Shown: one piece after another, positions 16,140 to 24,928 of the stretch
How positions within the stretch are numbered: position 1 is the first letter of the stretch
Layout of the letters: the number at the start of each line of letters is the position of its first letter
NCBI GenBank assembly: GCA_945881915.1
Contig: CAMCVW010000022.1
Span: forward strand, 1 to 53,478
Direction of reading: 5' to 3'
Length of the DNA stretch: 53,478 bases
Origin: Thermoflexus hugenholtzii JAD2
GTDB taxonomy: Bacteria > Chloroflexota > Chloroflexia > Chloroflexales > Roseiflexaceae
Position numbers and translations under genes: made by a program
Notes under the pieces: generated by a model
Databases searched by the model: none
Told to the model about the DNA's origin: nothing
Seen by the model: the letters and a program-made list of their open reading frames with translations, nothing else

Positions 16140-16159
16140 GGGAACGGATTCATAGAGTG

Positions 16160-17077
16160 TCATGCAATCGGCGGCGTCGCCTTGTTACGTTGCCAGCGCC
16201 GGATGAGGAAGCGCCCGAGGAACAACAACGGCAACCAGATGGGCGTCCAGACGGCGACACCGATGAAGAACGTGCCGATTCCTTGGGCGAAGTCAATCAG
16301 ACCACGCAGCGCGATTTTGGCATCTTCGAGCGGTTGCCACCCGTCGGGATTCACAATCGGTGTGGTGGGAATGGGATGAATTTCGACCGTCAAAGAAGAA
16401 AACTGCGATCCCTGGCGTAGATAGCGCATCCGTCCCGAGAGCTGCTCGATTTGGGATTGGACGTCTGTCAGGGCGCTGTTGACGGCGACGGCTGCTTCGA
16501 CGGTTTCGGCTTTTTTGAGGAGCTCGAGCAGTCGGTCACGGGAGGCTTCTTGGGCAATGAGCCGGCCCGACATGTCGATGTATTCTTCGGTGACATCGCT
16601 ACCCGACATGCTGCGCGACCAGACTTTGTCGGCGAGTTTTTCGACCAGGGTGATGGTCGCGTCGAGTTGCTCGCTAGGAATTTTGAGCGACATATAGATC
16701 ACGGCATCGGCATCGGTCCCATTGGTGGATGCGCTGAGCACGTAGCCTTTGGCATCAGTGACTGCCTTGCGGATTTGTTGGTCGGCAGCTGCGACATCGG
16801 CGACTTGGAATGCGAGTGATGCGTCGCGAATGACGAGCCGTTCACCGGGCGTGAGGGGTGCGGTCGAGCCAGAGCCGGCGACACCGCCGTCGACAGGAGG
16901 AACGCTGCGGTCGGCGGGCATGGCCTCGGCCATTGCTGGTGCTTCCATGAGTGCGCCGACAGCGGGTTCACTGCTGTACATCGCATCGGAACTCGTCATG
17001 CCGTCGGAACTCGCCTGACCCGCACTGCCACAGGCCATAAGGAACAAAAGCGCGACAATGATGGCTGATTTTTTCAT
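16160..17077 (-). CDS. DUF4349 lipoprotein
   Basis: A 305-residue lipoprotein (lipobox LLFLMACGS). The DUF4349 domain spans about residues 85-255, starting at RLVIRDASLAFQV and including the helical coiled-coil pair EEYIDMSGRLIAQEASRDRL and VQSQIEQLSGRMRYL. A membrane segment near residues 262-286 (TFFIGVAVWTPIWLPLLFLG) is followed by Arg/Lys-rich cytoplasmic residues, so the protein is anchored at both ends. The family function is unknown. GGAGGG lies before this ATG. It is divergent from dnaX. Confidence 0.88.
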   Translation of the reverse strand: MKKSAIIVALLFLMACGSAGQASSDGMTSSDAMYSSEPAVGALMEAPAMAEAMPADRSVPPVDGGVAGSGSTAPLTPGERLVIRDASLAFQVADVAAADQQIRKAVTDAKGYVLSASTNGTDADAVIYMSLKIPSEQLDATITLVEKLADKVWSRSMSGSDVTEEYIDMSGRLIAQEASRDRLLELLKKAETVEAAVAVNSALTDVQSQIEQLSGRMRYLRQGSQFSSLTVEIHPIPTTPIVNPDGWQPLEDAKIALRGLIDFAQGIGTFFIGVAVWTPIWLPLLFLGRFLIRRWQRNKATPPIA

Positions 17078-17187
17078 ATTCCCTCCAGTGGAATAGTGTG
17101 ACCATTCATGCCCGGCAAAGCGGGCTGTATATACGACGCAAAAGCAACAGAGAAAGTTCCGCGTCAGCAATCGCACGTACATCTGTA

Positions 17188-17193
17188 TATAAT
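17188..17193 (+). promoter_or_regulatory. -10 box before dnaX
   Basis: A perfect TATAAT lies 18 bp before the dnaX ATG; no good -35 is seen. It would give a very short leader containing GGAGG. Confidence 0.4.
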
Positions 17194-17210
17194 AGACCAA
17201 CGGAGGCAGT

Positions 17211-18944
17211 ATGGCGACGCAAGCACTCTATCGGCGCTACCGATCACAGACATTCGACGAACTCGTCGGTCAAGAACATATCGTCCGGACATTGCGCAAC
17301 GCAATCGTCGACGGGCGGATTGGCCATGCCTATATATTCACCGGTCCGCGTGGCGTTGGCAAAACCACTGTCGCGCGTCTGCTGGCCAAAGCAGTCAACT
17401 GTCTGGCCGAACCCGCAGAGCGTCCGTGTGGAACCTGTAGCATGTGTACGGCCGTTGCAGAAGGCAGTGCCGTCGACGTCATAGAAATGGACGCTGCATC
17501 GCACACCAGCGTCGACGACGCGCGTGAAATCATCGAGCGCGTCCAGTTCCGCCCTGCCATTGGCCGCTACAAAGTCTACATCATCGACGAAGTACATATG
17601 TTGTCCACTGCGGCATTTAATGCTTTGCTCAAAACCCTCGAAGAACCACCCAATCATGCCATGTTCATCTTGGCAACGACCGAAATACACAAAGTCCCCG
17701 CGACCATTCTGTCGCGTTGCCAACGCTACACCTTCAACCGGCACAACGTCGGCGACACCGTCGCCCACCTGCGTGAGATTGCCGTCCAAGAGAGTATCAC
17801 CCTCGAAGACGGTGCCGCCGAGGCCATTGCGCGGGCAGCCACGGGCAGTATGCGTGATGCACTGAGTATCTTCGACCAGCTGATGTCGTATGGAGGTGGG
17901 ACCATCACCCTCCAGCAGATCCAAGGATTGTTGGGTGTCACTGCCGCACAAGAGATCACGGCACTCACCGATGCGTTGCTCGATGCAGACGTCGGTGCAG
18001 CACTGTCAGTGGTGGCACGGGTCGCCGCCCAGGGTGCAGACATTCGTCAATTCAGCCGCGACATCGTCAATCACTTGCGGCTGGTGATGCTGGTCAAGGC
18101 GGATCCACAAGGCACCGAACTCGACGTCGCCGAGAGCGAAGCAGACAGCATCCGGAGCCAAGCACAGCGCGCCCAGATGGCCGGATTGGTCGCCTGGTTA
18201 CGGCGTTTGAGTGAGCTCGATTTTGAACTGCGCACGAGTCCCTATGGCCAGTTACCCCTCGAACTCGCTGTGGTCGAAGCAATCGCGGCCCCACGCCTGG
18301 CACCACAGAGCACACCAGTGCCAGCCGCTCGTCCACAACCGGCGACACCCACCCATACCCGCAGCGAACCCGTTCGGAGCAGTGAGCCAGCGCGTCCTCC
18401 CTTGGTCCAGCCCGTCCGATCCGAACCCGTCAGTGCGGACCCTGCGCCGGCAGAACCCGCCCGCGCACACGCTCCCGAACAACCCGTGAGCGCGCCTACA
18501 CGCACCACGGAGGAACGGTCAGACGCAGGAGCACCCGTGTTGGGCGAGCGCGTGCCGTTCATCGACGTGACTGATTTGACGGAGCGCTGGCCGGCGATTG
18601 TGCGTGATATCCGTGCCAAAAATCGCAATCTCGAGGCACTCATCAAATCGGGAATTCATCCGTTTGAGGTATCAGAGGACGCAGTCACGCTGAAAACCGA
18701 CACCGATTGGCTGTTGGCCAAAGTCCAAGAGCGCCCCAATATTCTGCTCATCGAGCAGATTTTGGAACGACACACCGGCAAAATCTATCGGATCCGCAGT
18801 GTCGCTGCAACCCAAAAGCGCGAGGCGACCAACGCCAAGCGCGAAATATTGCGCGATACCAGTAATATTCCCATTGTCAAAGCAGCCATGAACGTCTTTG
18901 ATGCCGATGTGGTCGGCATCGAAACGCCAGAGAAGGAAGATTGA
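17211..18944 (+). CDS. dnaX: DNA polymerase III subunit gamma/tau
   Basis: A 577-residue clamp-loader ATPase. It shows Walker A TGPRGVGKTT (44-53), a zinc module (C64, C73, C76, C79), Walker B/DEVH IIDEVHM (124-130) and the arginine-finger motif LSRCQRY (167-173). The AAA+ and collar domains run to about residue 365. A Pro/Ala/Glu/Arg-rich linker (365-450) and a tau-type C-terminal domain follow. No slippery A-run suitable for a programmed gamma frameshift is obvious. The protein loads the beta clamp at the replisome. It heads the conserved dnaX-ybaB-recR operon, with GGAGG before the ATG. Confidence 0.97.
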   Translation: MATQALYRRYRSQTFDELVGQEHIVRTLRNAIVDGRIGHAYIFTGPRGVGKTTVARLLAKAVNCLAEPAERPCGTCSMCTAVAEGSAVDVIEMDAASHTSVDDAREIIERVQFRPAIGRYKVYIIDEVHMLSTAAFNALLKTLEEPPNHAMFILATTEIHKVPATILSRCQRYTFNRHNVGDTVAHLREIAVQESITLEDGAAEAIARAATGSMRDALSIFDQLMSYGGGTITLQQIQGLLGVTAAQEITALTDALLDADVGAALSVVARVAAQGADIRQFSRDIVNHLRLVMLVKADPQGTELDVAESEADSIRSQAQRAQMAGLVAWLRRLSELDFELRTSPYGQLPLELAVVEAIAAPRLAPQSTPVPAARPQPATPTHTRSEPVRSSEPARPPLVQPVRSEPVSADPAPAEPARAHAPEQPVSAPTRTTEERSDAGAPVLGERVPFIDVTDLTERWPAIVRDIRAKNRNLEALIKSGIHPFEVSEDAVTLKTDTDWLLAKVQERPNILLIEQILERHTGKIYRIRSVAATQKREATNAKREILRDTSNIPIVKAAMNVFDADVVGIETPEKED

Positions 18945-18945
18945 G

Positions 18946-19251
18946 ATGAACCCACGTCAGATGCAACAGATGGCCATGAAAATGCAGCAGCAGATGGCCA
19001 AAATCCAAGACGAACTCAAAGACACAGAAGTCATTGGCAGCGCAGGCAGTTACGTGAGTGTCACCGCCAACGGCCAAGGTGACATTTTGGCTGTCAAAAT
19101 CGATCCCCAGATTGTCGACCCGAGCGATATCGACACCCTCCAGGATCTCGTATTAACCGCGGTCCAGGACGCCGCCACCAAAGCCAAAGCATTGTCCGAA
19201 TCACGGATGGGCGCAATCACCGGCGGCATGAAGATTCCAGGGTTGTTCTAG
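18946..19251 (+). CDS. ybaB: YbaB/EbfC family nucleoid-associated protein
   Basis: A 101-residue protein with the family layout: an N-terminal Met/Gln-rich amphipathic helix, a beta region (AGSYVSVTANGQGDILAVKI) and a helical C-terminus ending near GMKIPGLF. It forms a dimeric tweezers-like DNA-binding protein. The ATG begins one base after the dnaX stop, with GAAGG as ribosome binding site inside dnaX. Confidence 0.95.
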   Translation: MNPRQMQQMAMKMQQQMAKIQDELKDTEVIGSAGSYVSVTANGQGDILAVKIDPQIVDPSDIDTLQDLVLTAVQDAATKAKALSESRMGAITGGMKIPGLF

Positions 19252-19254
19252 GTA

Positions 19255-19866
19255 ATGAGCGATTCCTCCCTGTTGCTCGAGCCCGTCGCGCGCCTCATCG
19301 AAGAACTCGGTCGGTTGCCGGGTATCGGACCCAAAAGTGCATCGCGACTCGCGTTTTTCATCTTGCGTGCACCAGAATCCAAAGTCACGATGCTTGCAGA
19401 TGCCCTACTGGCGGTGAAGCATCAGGTTCGCCAGTGCATACGCTGCCACTACATCAGCGACCAAGAGTACTGTGCCGTCTGTCGCAACCCCGTGCGCCAA
19501 ACGGGCACGATTTGTGTGGTCGAAGATCCGTTGGATGCATTAGCTATTGAGCGTACTGGCAGCTTTAAGGGGAGCTACCACGTGCTCCACGGGCGGATTG
19601 CCCCGCTCGAGGGTATGGGCCGCGAAGACATCTTCTTTGACGATCTGCTCGAGCGCATCGGCGCAGAGTCGATCCGCGAGGTCATTGTGGCAACAAATCC
19701 CAACCTCGAAGGCGAAGCCACGGCTGCCTATCTGCAGCGGGAACTCAGTCCTCTGGGCACACGGGTGACGCGACTGGCACGCGGCTTACCCACGGGTGGT
19801 GATCTGGAGTGGGCCGATACCCACACACTCACCTCAGCACTCGAAGGCCGGCGCGAGCTATTCTGA
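19255..19866 (+). CDS. recR: Recombination mediator RecR
   Basis: A 203-residue protein of normal length. The helix-hairpin-helix LGRLPGIGPKSASRLAF spans about residues 18-34. A four-Cys zinc finger (CIRCHYISDQEYCAVC) lies near 61-76, followed by a TOPRIM domain (ICVVEDPLDALAIE, VIVATNPNLEGEATA). RecR loads RecA at gaps with RecFO. It starts three bases after the ybaB stop and ends the operon. Confidence 0.97.
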   Translation: MSDSSLLLEPVARLIEELGRLPGIGPKSASRLAFFILRAPESKVTMLADALLAVKHQVRQCIRCHYISDQEYCAVCRNPVRQTGTICVVEDPLDALAIERTGSFKGSYHVLHGRIAPLEGMGREDIFFDDLLERIGAESIREVIVATNPNLEGEATAAYLQRELSPLGTRVTRLARGLPTGGDLEWADTHTLTSALEGRRELF

Positions 19867-19884
19867 CGGTTATATTCCCCAAAA

Positions 19885-19918
19885 AACACCCCCTGCTGGT
19901 TTTCCAGCAGGGGGTGTT
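19885..19918 (-). terminator. Terminator shared by recR and the DUF3048 gene
   Basis: A perfect 15-bp stem with a TTTT loop. On the minus strand the stem runs into six T residues, a strong terminator for the DUF3048 gene ending at 19929. On the plus strand only TT follows, so it serves recR less well. Confidence 0.85.
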
Positions 19919-19928
19919 CGTTGAGCGC

Positions 19929-21035
19929 TTATGATTCGCTGATGTTGGCGAGATCCGGCACGGCCGAAATCCAGATTTGGCCCGCGGTGAACTGGACCTC
20001 GCTGCCGTCGGCAGTGAAGAACAACAGCGGGGCTTCGGCGGTTTTTTTGTCCCACGTGACATCAACCCGTAGTCCATCGTGGAAGAACACCCCGTTGCCC
20101 GAACCGATGACCTGTTGGTCGATGCGTGCCTTGGGGTCACCTTCGATGGGTGCTTCTTTGACCTGGATGATGACGACATTCTGCGTCGTCAATTGCGTCT
20201 GTGTGACGTCGTCGACTGTTGCTTTGCCATAGCGGGTCCGTGCGTAGAGGTTGGTGGCGGCGTCGTAGTACCAACCCACGGGCTGGTCGTCGTAGAGGAA
20301 GAAGTAGTCAATCGAGGCATTGGGACCGCGTTGTTCAACGGGAAGGGGTAAAGCGTATTGGTAGCCAACATCCGTGCGGGTCGGAGTGAGCTTCTCGGTT
20401 TCGGCATATTGCCGCATAATAGCGCCGTTGGTATAGAGATTGTGAGGAGCAAACCGCTCGGCAGTCTCGACACGGTAAAAGTACGCCGCTGTGTTGTCAC
20501 GGAGTGCGTCGACGTTGATAATTTCAGTCGTGCTTTCGGCGAGTTCGAGACCCGCGGGGGATCCCCCGGCATGACCGTAAATGGCGCCCATACCCATGGC
20601 CCACTGTACGAAGTAATGACGGGCGCTCCGAATCGGACCGAGTTGCCGGTTATCCATCGCCAATTCAGGCGGATAGACTGCCAAATAGCGTGTGATGCCG
20701 TATTCGGCGAGCGCTTCAATGACGATGGACGCACGATTCAGCCCGGATTGTGGGTATGCATCGGGATGGTTGTCGATCATCATTGCAAACGGTCTGCCGG
20801 TCACTTGGCCGCGAACCAGGGGGACGACGGTCAAGTCTTCGGGCAGCGTAATGGGGGTCAACGTGGGAATAACGGTCGGTTCGGCAGTGGCAGTGGCCAT
20901 TGGGGTGGCAGTAGCCGGCTCGACTGCAACGGTGGGAACGGGGGTTGAGATTCCCATAACAGAAGAGACGCAGCTGGTCAGCAAGACTGCGGCGAGGCTC
21001 AACGACGTGATAATTTTGGACGAAGCACGGTGCAT
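19929..21035 (-). CDS. DUF3048 (YerB-like) lipoprotein
   Basis: A 368-residue lipoprotein (lipobox AVLLTSC). A Thr/Pro/Ala-rich linker (about 28-62) is followed by the DUF3048 N-terminal domain (RPFAMMIDNHPDAYPQSGL, then GITRYLAVY and LGPIRSARHYF) and the C-terminal domain from about residue 240. YerB-type proteins are extracytoplasmic and implicated in cell-wall or surface processes; no enzymatic activity is established. AGGAG lies before the ATG. It is a single-gene unit with its own promoter and terminator. Confidence 0.92.
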   Translation of the reverse strand: MHRASSKIITSLSLAAVLLTSCVSSVMGISTPVPTVAVEPATATPMATATAEPTVIPTLTPITLPEDLTVVPLVRGQVTGRPFAMMIDNHPDAYPQSGLNRASIVIEALAEYGITRYLAVYPPELAMDNRQLGPIRSARHYFVQWAMGMGAIYGHAGGSPAGLELAESTTEIINVDALRDNTAAYFYRVETAERFAPHNLYTNGAIMRQYAETEKLTPTRTDVGYQYALPLPVEQRGPNASIDYFFLYDDQPVGWYYDAATNLYARTRYGKATVDDVTQTQLTTQNVVIIQVKEAPIEGDPKARIDQQVIGSGNGVFFHDGLRVDVTWDKKTAEAPLLFFTADGSEVQFTAGQIWISAVPDLANISES

Positions 21036-21066
21036 ACTTTACTCCTGATTCATTTTCTCTTTTGGC

Positions 21067-21075
21067 ATTGTAGCA
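21067..21075 (-). promoter_or_regulatory. Extended -10 promoter for the DUF3048 gene
   Basis: The minus strand reads TGCTACAAT, the same extended -10 as before the excalibur gene, about 32 bp before the ATG. No clear -35 is seen. Confidence 0.45.
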
Positions 21076-21161
21076 GGAGCATCTTGGCACCGGTATGATA
21101 GGATACTGACGAGTACGTTATGCACTGATTATGCTTTTCTATGCAAAAAAAGGACATTCTG

Positions 21162-21950
21162 ATGCGTTTTCACCGGGTACGCATGCATCATATCGACGAT
21201 CCGCAGTACCGCGCATATATCGCGGGTGTCATGGCCACCAAAACAAACCACAAAGCCATCCGACCAGAGACAAATCGATCCATTTTCGGTGCCGAGGCTG
21301 AAGAGGTGCTGCGAACCTGGTTGCAACAGTTCCATTCCCTCAGTCCCAACCGGTATGTGGAATATGACGAACGCGCGGGAACGCAGCTGATTCGCAAATA
21401 CCGTGAGCTCGATGGAGTCCACAGCTGCGATGCCACGCACATCCACATCTACGAGGTCAAAGCGAGTGGCCAATTACGCAGTATCAATCGTGGGTTGCGA
21501 CAGCTCAACGAGACACGGGCGATTCTTCGGCGCATCATCCCACATGTGGCATGTACGTTGCTGCTCGTCGATACGGGGATTATCACTGCGTCTGAGGTGA
21601 ACGCACTGATGCAGTCGGATGATCCGCCACACCACCAACCCGCCACCCTCGCGGATTTTCAACGCGACCATCCCGAGTTGCCGTTCTATGCATATACCGC
21701 ATACCAACCACGTACCGACGAAGCAACGGCGGTGGTGACGTTTGCCATAGCCGACATCGTCACGATGGCCGGCAGAGACGCTGACACGTTGCACCTCGAT
21801 TGGAGTGACGAGTTCGAAGACACGAACGACGACGAAGACGAACCGCAGGTTGAAAAAGGCTACACGTCACACGACGCAGTCATGGACGAAGAAGATTCCC
21901 CGTTTGCAGCGGCACTGCGCAAAGCAAACGACCGTCCGGGCAAACACTAG
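21162..21950 (+). CDS. Putative PD-(D/E)XK nuclease-fold protein with acidic tail
   Basis: A 262-residue protein of no named family I recognise. An N-terminal helix rich in Glu (GAEAEEVLRTWL, 43-54) precedes a central ELDG (82-85), a strand HIHIYEVKAS (93-102) and a Gln-bearing helix (INRGLRQLNE, 108-117). D84, E98, K100 and Q114 fit the core of PD-(D/E)XK enzymes, as in RecB-like and Holliday-junction nucleases. The C-terminal 55 residues are very acidic (EFEDTNDDEDE) and probably disordered. AAGGA at good spacing supports this ATG rather than one seven codons upstream. It is a single plus-strand gene whose end overlaps the convergent membrane-protein gene by 4 bp. The nuclease call is inference. 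Confidence 0.7.
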   Translation: MRFHRVRMHHIDDPQYRAYIAGVMATKTNHKAIRPETNRSIFGAEAEEVLRTWLQQFHSLSPNRYVEYDERAGTQLIRKYRELDGVHSCDATHIHIYEVKASGQLRSINRGLRQLNETRAILRRIIPHVACTLLLVDTGIITASEVNALMQSDDPPHHQPATLADFQRDHPELPFYAYTAYQPRTDEATAVVTFAIADIVTMAGRDADTLHLDWSDEFEDTNDDEDEPQVEKGYTSHDAVMDEEDSPFAAALRKANDRPGKH

Positions 21951-23731
21951 TGTGTCAATCCATCGATGCGTGGCTTTTGCCAGCCCAGCACGGCATCGAT
22001 CCAGAGCGCACCACTGACCCAGCCGATATATCCCACCACTAAGACCACCAACAGACGTGCAGCGAATCCTTTGCGCCACAACGGAGAGATACACCAGCCC
22101 AGTGCAACGGCGACCAGGGGTGCCCCCGTATAGAGGTAGCGCACCTGCGCACGAGTGACGAGTTCAACCCCGACAAACACCGTCACCACCGACAACCAAG
22201 GGATGGTCAAGCGCGGGTTGTGCCAGAGCAGAAGCAGCACCACAATGCCCGCAGCGACCAGCGGTAAGGGTGCTAGCCCGATGGTGAAGGCGACCTGCAT
22301 CTGATTTAGTATCTGCTGGCCCGATGGCTGTACAATCGTCGTCGCATTCGCACCCAGTGAGCCGAAGAATGACCAATACAACGGCGACACGGCTACACCA
22401 GCCAGCGCCGCGGGGAGCGTGCGTACCCACCACGATTTTTGGAATCGATCAGGTTCTGCCAAGCGAATTGCTGCATACCAGATGACCGCGATGAACGTTT
22501 CGCCGATGTGCGTGAGCGCAACGACGGCGAGCAACACACCTGCAACCCAGACTGCACGCCTACTACCGTGGATGGTCAAATAGGCAATCGCAAAGATCAC
22601 CACGTGTGCACAAATCTGCTGCATGAACGACCAATACAGCACACTGGTAGAGAGTGGCATGAGCAACACAAGCAAGGCTGCAATCAACGCCGTCCGCGGC
22701 GCAAATCGGACACGACGCAGGATGAACCAGACGACCAGCGCAACTGACGTTTCGGCGCAGATAATCAACAGATGCATCGCCAGGTGCGTGCCGAGCACCG
22801 AAGCGATCCCATCTGCAACGCGATAAAAGAGGGGAAGAATCACCGACTCACGCCGCCCAAATTCATATGGATGCGCACTCATTGTCCAGATTCCGCTCCG
22901 AAAATCACTCAACCGCCGCAAATGGATGCGGTAATCGTGCCCTTCGAAGCCTGGATAGCTGATACCCCACAGCCGTACTAACAAGAGCCCAGCCCAGCCG
23001 GTCATCAGTATGCGTGGGACCCAGCGCTGCAATCCCCAGACCGACACCGGCAAAAGTACTGCAATCCCCGCGAGCGTGAACATCCACGTCCCAGCTGCGC
23101 GCACATCAAGGAGCGGTGCCGAACTCGTGATGAGCGCTGCAATCACGGTAGCTCCCACCACCCCGCCCATTCCCCATCCCAATACGAGTGCTGATGTGAC
23201 GAGGCACGCCAAGATGACGAATACCGAGCCGAGCCAGAACAACGCAGGCAAACGGCCACCACTCTGTACCAGTGTTGCATCCGTGACGCGTACACCGAGG
23301 AGTCGCTCTTCGTTGGGGTCTGCGAAGGGAATAGTGTTGATTCGGAGCTCATGAGCACCGGTCCACGACGGTGTTGCCCCTATAACCTGATATATTCGCC
23401 TTTGTTGGTGGAGCACCTGCAGCCCATCTAGATACAACGCGAGCGGGGTTGGGCTGGCAGCGACGCTGACTCGCCAGAGTGCGTGTGTTGTCGCACGGAT
23501 ACTCTGTGCCTGAATGACTCCCAGGCCATTTGTCCATCGGTAGGTGGTCCCATCGGTGGCTGTTTCGGGCGCATAGAAGCCCTGGAGGAAGGGAGTAACG
23601 CGCCTATCTGACATCTGGAATTCAGTCGAATCTTCTAGATTTCGCGTCGCTGCGAGTCCCCAGATGACAAGTACCAAGAATCCAATCATCGGCAGCAGTA
23701 GCCGAGGTTTTTGCTGTTTGAGTGCCTGCAC
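21947..23731 (-). CDS. Polytopic membrane protein, possible GT-C glycosyltransferase
   Basis: About 594 residues with roughly 12 hydrophobic segments. After the first one (PMIGFLVLVIWGLAA) comes an extracytoplasmic domain of about 150 residues, probably beta-rich. The rest is membrane-embedded, with a loop carrying GFEGHDYRIHLRRL that resembles the acidic first loop of GT-C enzymes, though not decisively. The start is uncertain: I chose GTG at 23731 with a weak CGGAA. A GTG at 23764 that overlaps the AttH-like stop (TAGTG) is the alternative and would imply coupling. Either way it is the last gene of the ABC/AttH operon. Confidence 0.75.
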   Translation of the reverse strand: MQALKQQKPRLLLPMIGFLVLVIWGLAATRNLEDSTEFQMSDRRVTPFLQGFYAPETATDGTTYRWTNGLGVIQAQSIRATTHALWRVSVAASPTPLALYLDGLQVLHQQRRIYQVIGATPSWTGAHELRINTIPFADPNEERLLGVRVTDATLVQSGGRLPALFWLGSVFVILACLVTSALVLGWGMGGVVGATVIAALITSSAPLLDVRAAGTWMFTLAGIAVLLPVSVWGLQRWVPRILMTGWAGLLLVRLWGISYPGFEGHDYRIHLRRLSDFRSGIWTMSAHPYEFGRRESVILPLFYRVADGIASVLGTHLAMHLLIICAETSVALVVWFILRRVRFAPRTALIAALLVLLMPLSTSVLYWSFMQQICAHVVIFAIAYLTIHGSRRAVWVAGVLLAVVALTHIGETFIAVIWYAAIRLAEPDRFQKSWWVRTLPAALAGVAVSPLYWSFFGSLGANATTIVQPSGQQILNQMQVAFTIGLAPLPLVAAGIVVLLLLWHNPRLTIPWLSVVTVFVGVELVTRAQVRYLYTGAPLVAVALGWCISPLWRKGFAARLLVVLVVGYIGWVSGALWIDAVLGWQKPRIDGLTH

Positions 23732-23763
23732 ACAGATTCCGTTGTCTGTTTGAACCGCATCCA

Positions 23764-24927
23764 CTAACGGACGTCGGCATAGCCGGTCATTTCGAGGTAG
23801 CCTTCCCCACGCACCGGCACGCCACGCCGTGTGCCGCGCACATCCACAGCACCTTCCCAGTACCGCACGGTGACTTGGAGCTCTTGGTCTGCAACCAGCG
23901 GGGCAATGGCGAGTGTCAGTTCGAGCGGGGCAATTCGCGCTTCCCATTCTGCGGGGTAGCGGCCTTGGGTGTGCGGACTGAGCCATTCGCCCTTGGGTTC
24001 CCAGCTGATGTCGGATGCACGCAATGTGGTGAGCGTGCCATCGGTGTTGCGGACCGATCCCCCACTAAACGGGTCTGTCGTACCGTCCCGATTGCGCAGT
24101 TGATAGAGCATGATGTCACTACCGTCATCGAGATGCAGGGCAAACCAATCCCAGCCGACTTGATTGGTTCCTAACGCACTGGTACTCCATTCGCGGTCCA
24201 TCCAACTCAGCCCCGTCACGGGGATTGTTTTTTCGCCAATACGCAAAGACCCGGTGGTCTGCATGCGCGGCATCGAGTAATAGTATGATGCATTGCCTGC
24301 CTCTGCAGACTTCTGTGAGAGGCCAGCATCGCCCTGCAAGACGGTCGGCCCGCGTGCATCGAGCGTGACGTCGAGGGCGACATCGCCGTCGGCCACCTGG
24401 ATGCGCATCTGCCCCGGATTGTCAGCAGACGACGCCACTGACCAGTCGTCCATCCATACCTGAAACGGCTGTGCCTGCGCACCGGCCAAATCTAACCCTG
24501 CCCGGTTGAAGCGTTCACGCGCGATAAACGTCTGATTGGTTGCGTCGGTCACTGTAAAGTGTGCCATGTAGACCGCATCGGACTGCCATTTTGAGGCCGG
24601 TACCTGCTGACTCTGGCGTGGCAATCCGGTGCGAAAGAGGGTGAATTGGTAGCCATACCTGTTACCTTGTGTGTCGCGGAGATTGCCGGTGTAGTACCAC
24701 CATTCGACGGCGTAGTCGGGATGTGGACCGTGGTCTGCGGGGAACGAAAACTCCCGGGGTTGTTCCGCGCGCAGATATCCGGCAGTTGCCGGACGTGCCA
24801 TCCCTTCGGCAACCGTCAGGTACCCTTGCCCTGCGGTCGAACCTGCTGCTTGCACACCGCAAGCGGACAAAAACACCGCGAAGAGCCACCAGATGTGCGC
24901 GCGCCGCACGTGCGTGTGTGGGTTCAT
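23764..24927 (-). CDS. AttH/CrtC-like lipocalin-fold lipoprotein
   Basis: A 387-residue lipoprotein (lipobox VFLSACG, Cys23). HPDYAVEWWYYTGNL at 69-83 is the hallmark of the AttH/hydroxyneurosporene synthase-like family. Further family stretches include LFRTGLP, WQSDAVYMAHFTVTD and the central SWMDREWS. The two lipocalin-like halves bind a hydrophobic ligand. It starts one base after the permease stop and has GAGAGGAA before the ATG. With the FtsX permease and LolD-type ATPase it forms the attEFGH-like arrangement known from Agrobacterium and other bacteria. It is probably the external lipid- or lipoprotein-handling subunit. Confidence 0.9.
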   Translation of the reverse strand: MNPHTHVRRAHIWWLFAVFLSACGVQAAGSTAGQGYLTVAEGMARPATAGYLRAEQPREFSFPADHGPHPDYAVEWWYYTGNLRDTQGNRYGYQFTLFRTGLPRQSQQVPASKWQSDAVYMAHFTVTDATNQTFIARERFNRAGLDLAGAQAQPFQVWMDDWSVASSADNPGQMRIQVADGDVALDVTLDARGPTVLQGDAGLSQKSAEAGNASYYYSMPRMQTTGSLRIGEKTIPVTGLSWMDREWSTSALGTNQVGWDWFALHLDDGSDIMLYQLRNRDGTTDPFSGGSVRNTDGTLTTLRASDISWEPKGEWLSPHTQGRYPAEWEARIAPLELTLAIAPLVADQELQVTVRYWEGAVDVRGTRRGVPVRGEGYLEMTGYADVR

Positions 24928-24928
24928 C

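Noticed and set aside
17211-18944. Programmed frameshift in dnaX producing gamma
   Set aside because: No A-rich slippery heptamer with a following stem was evident.
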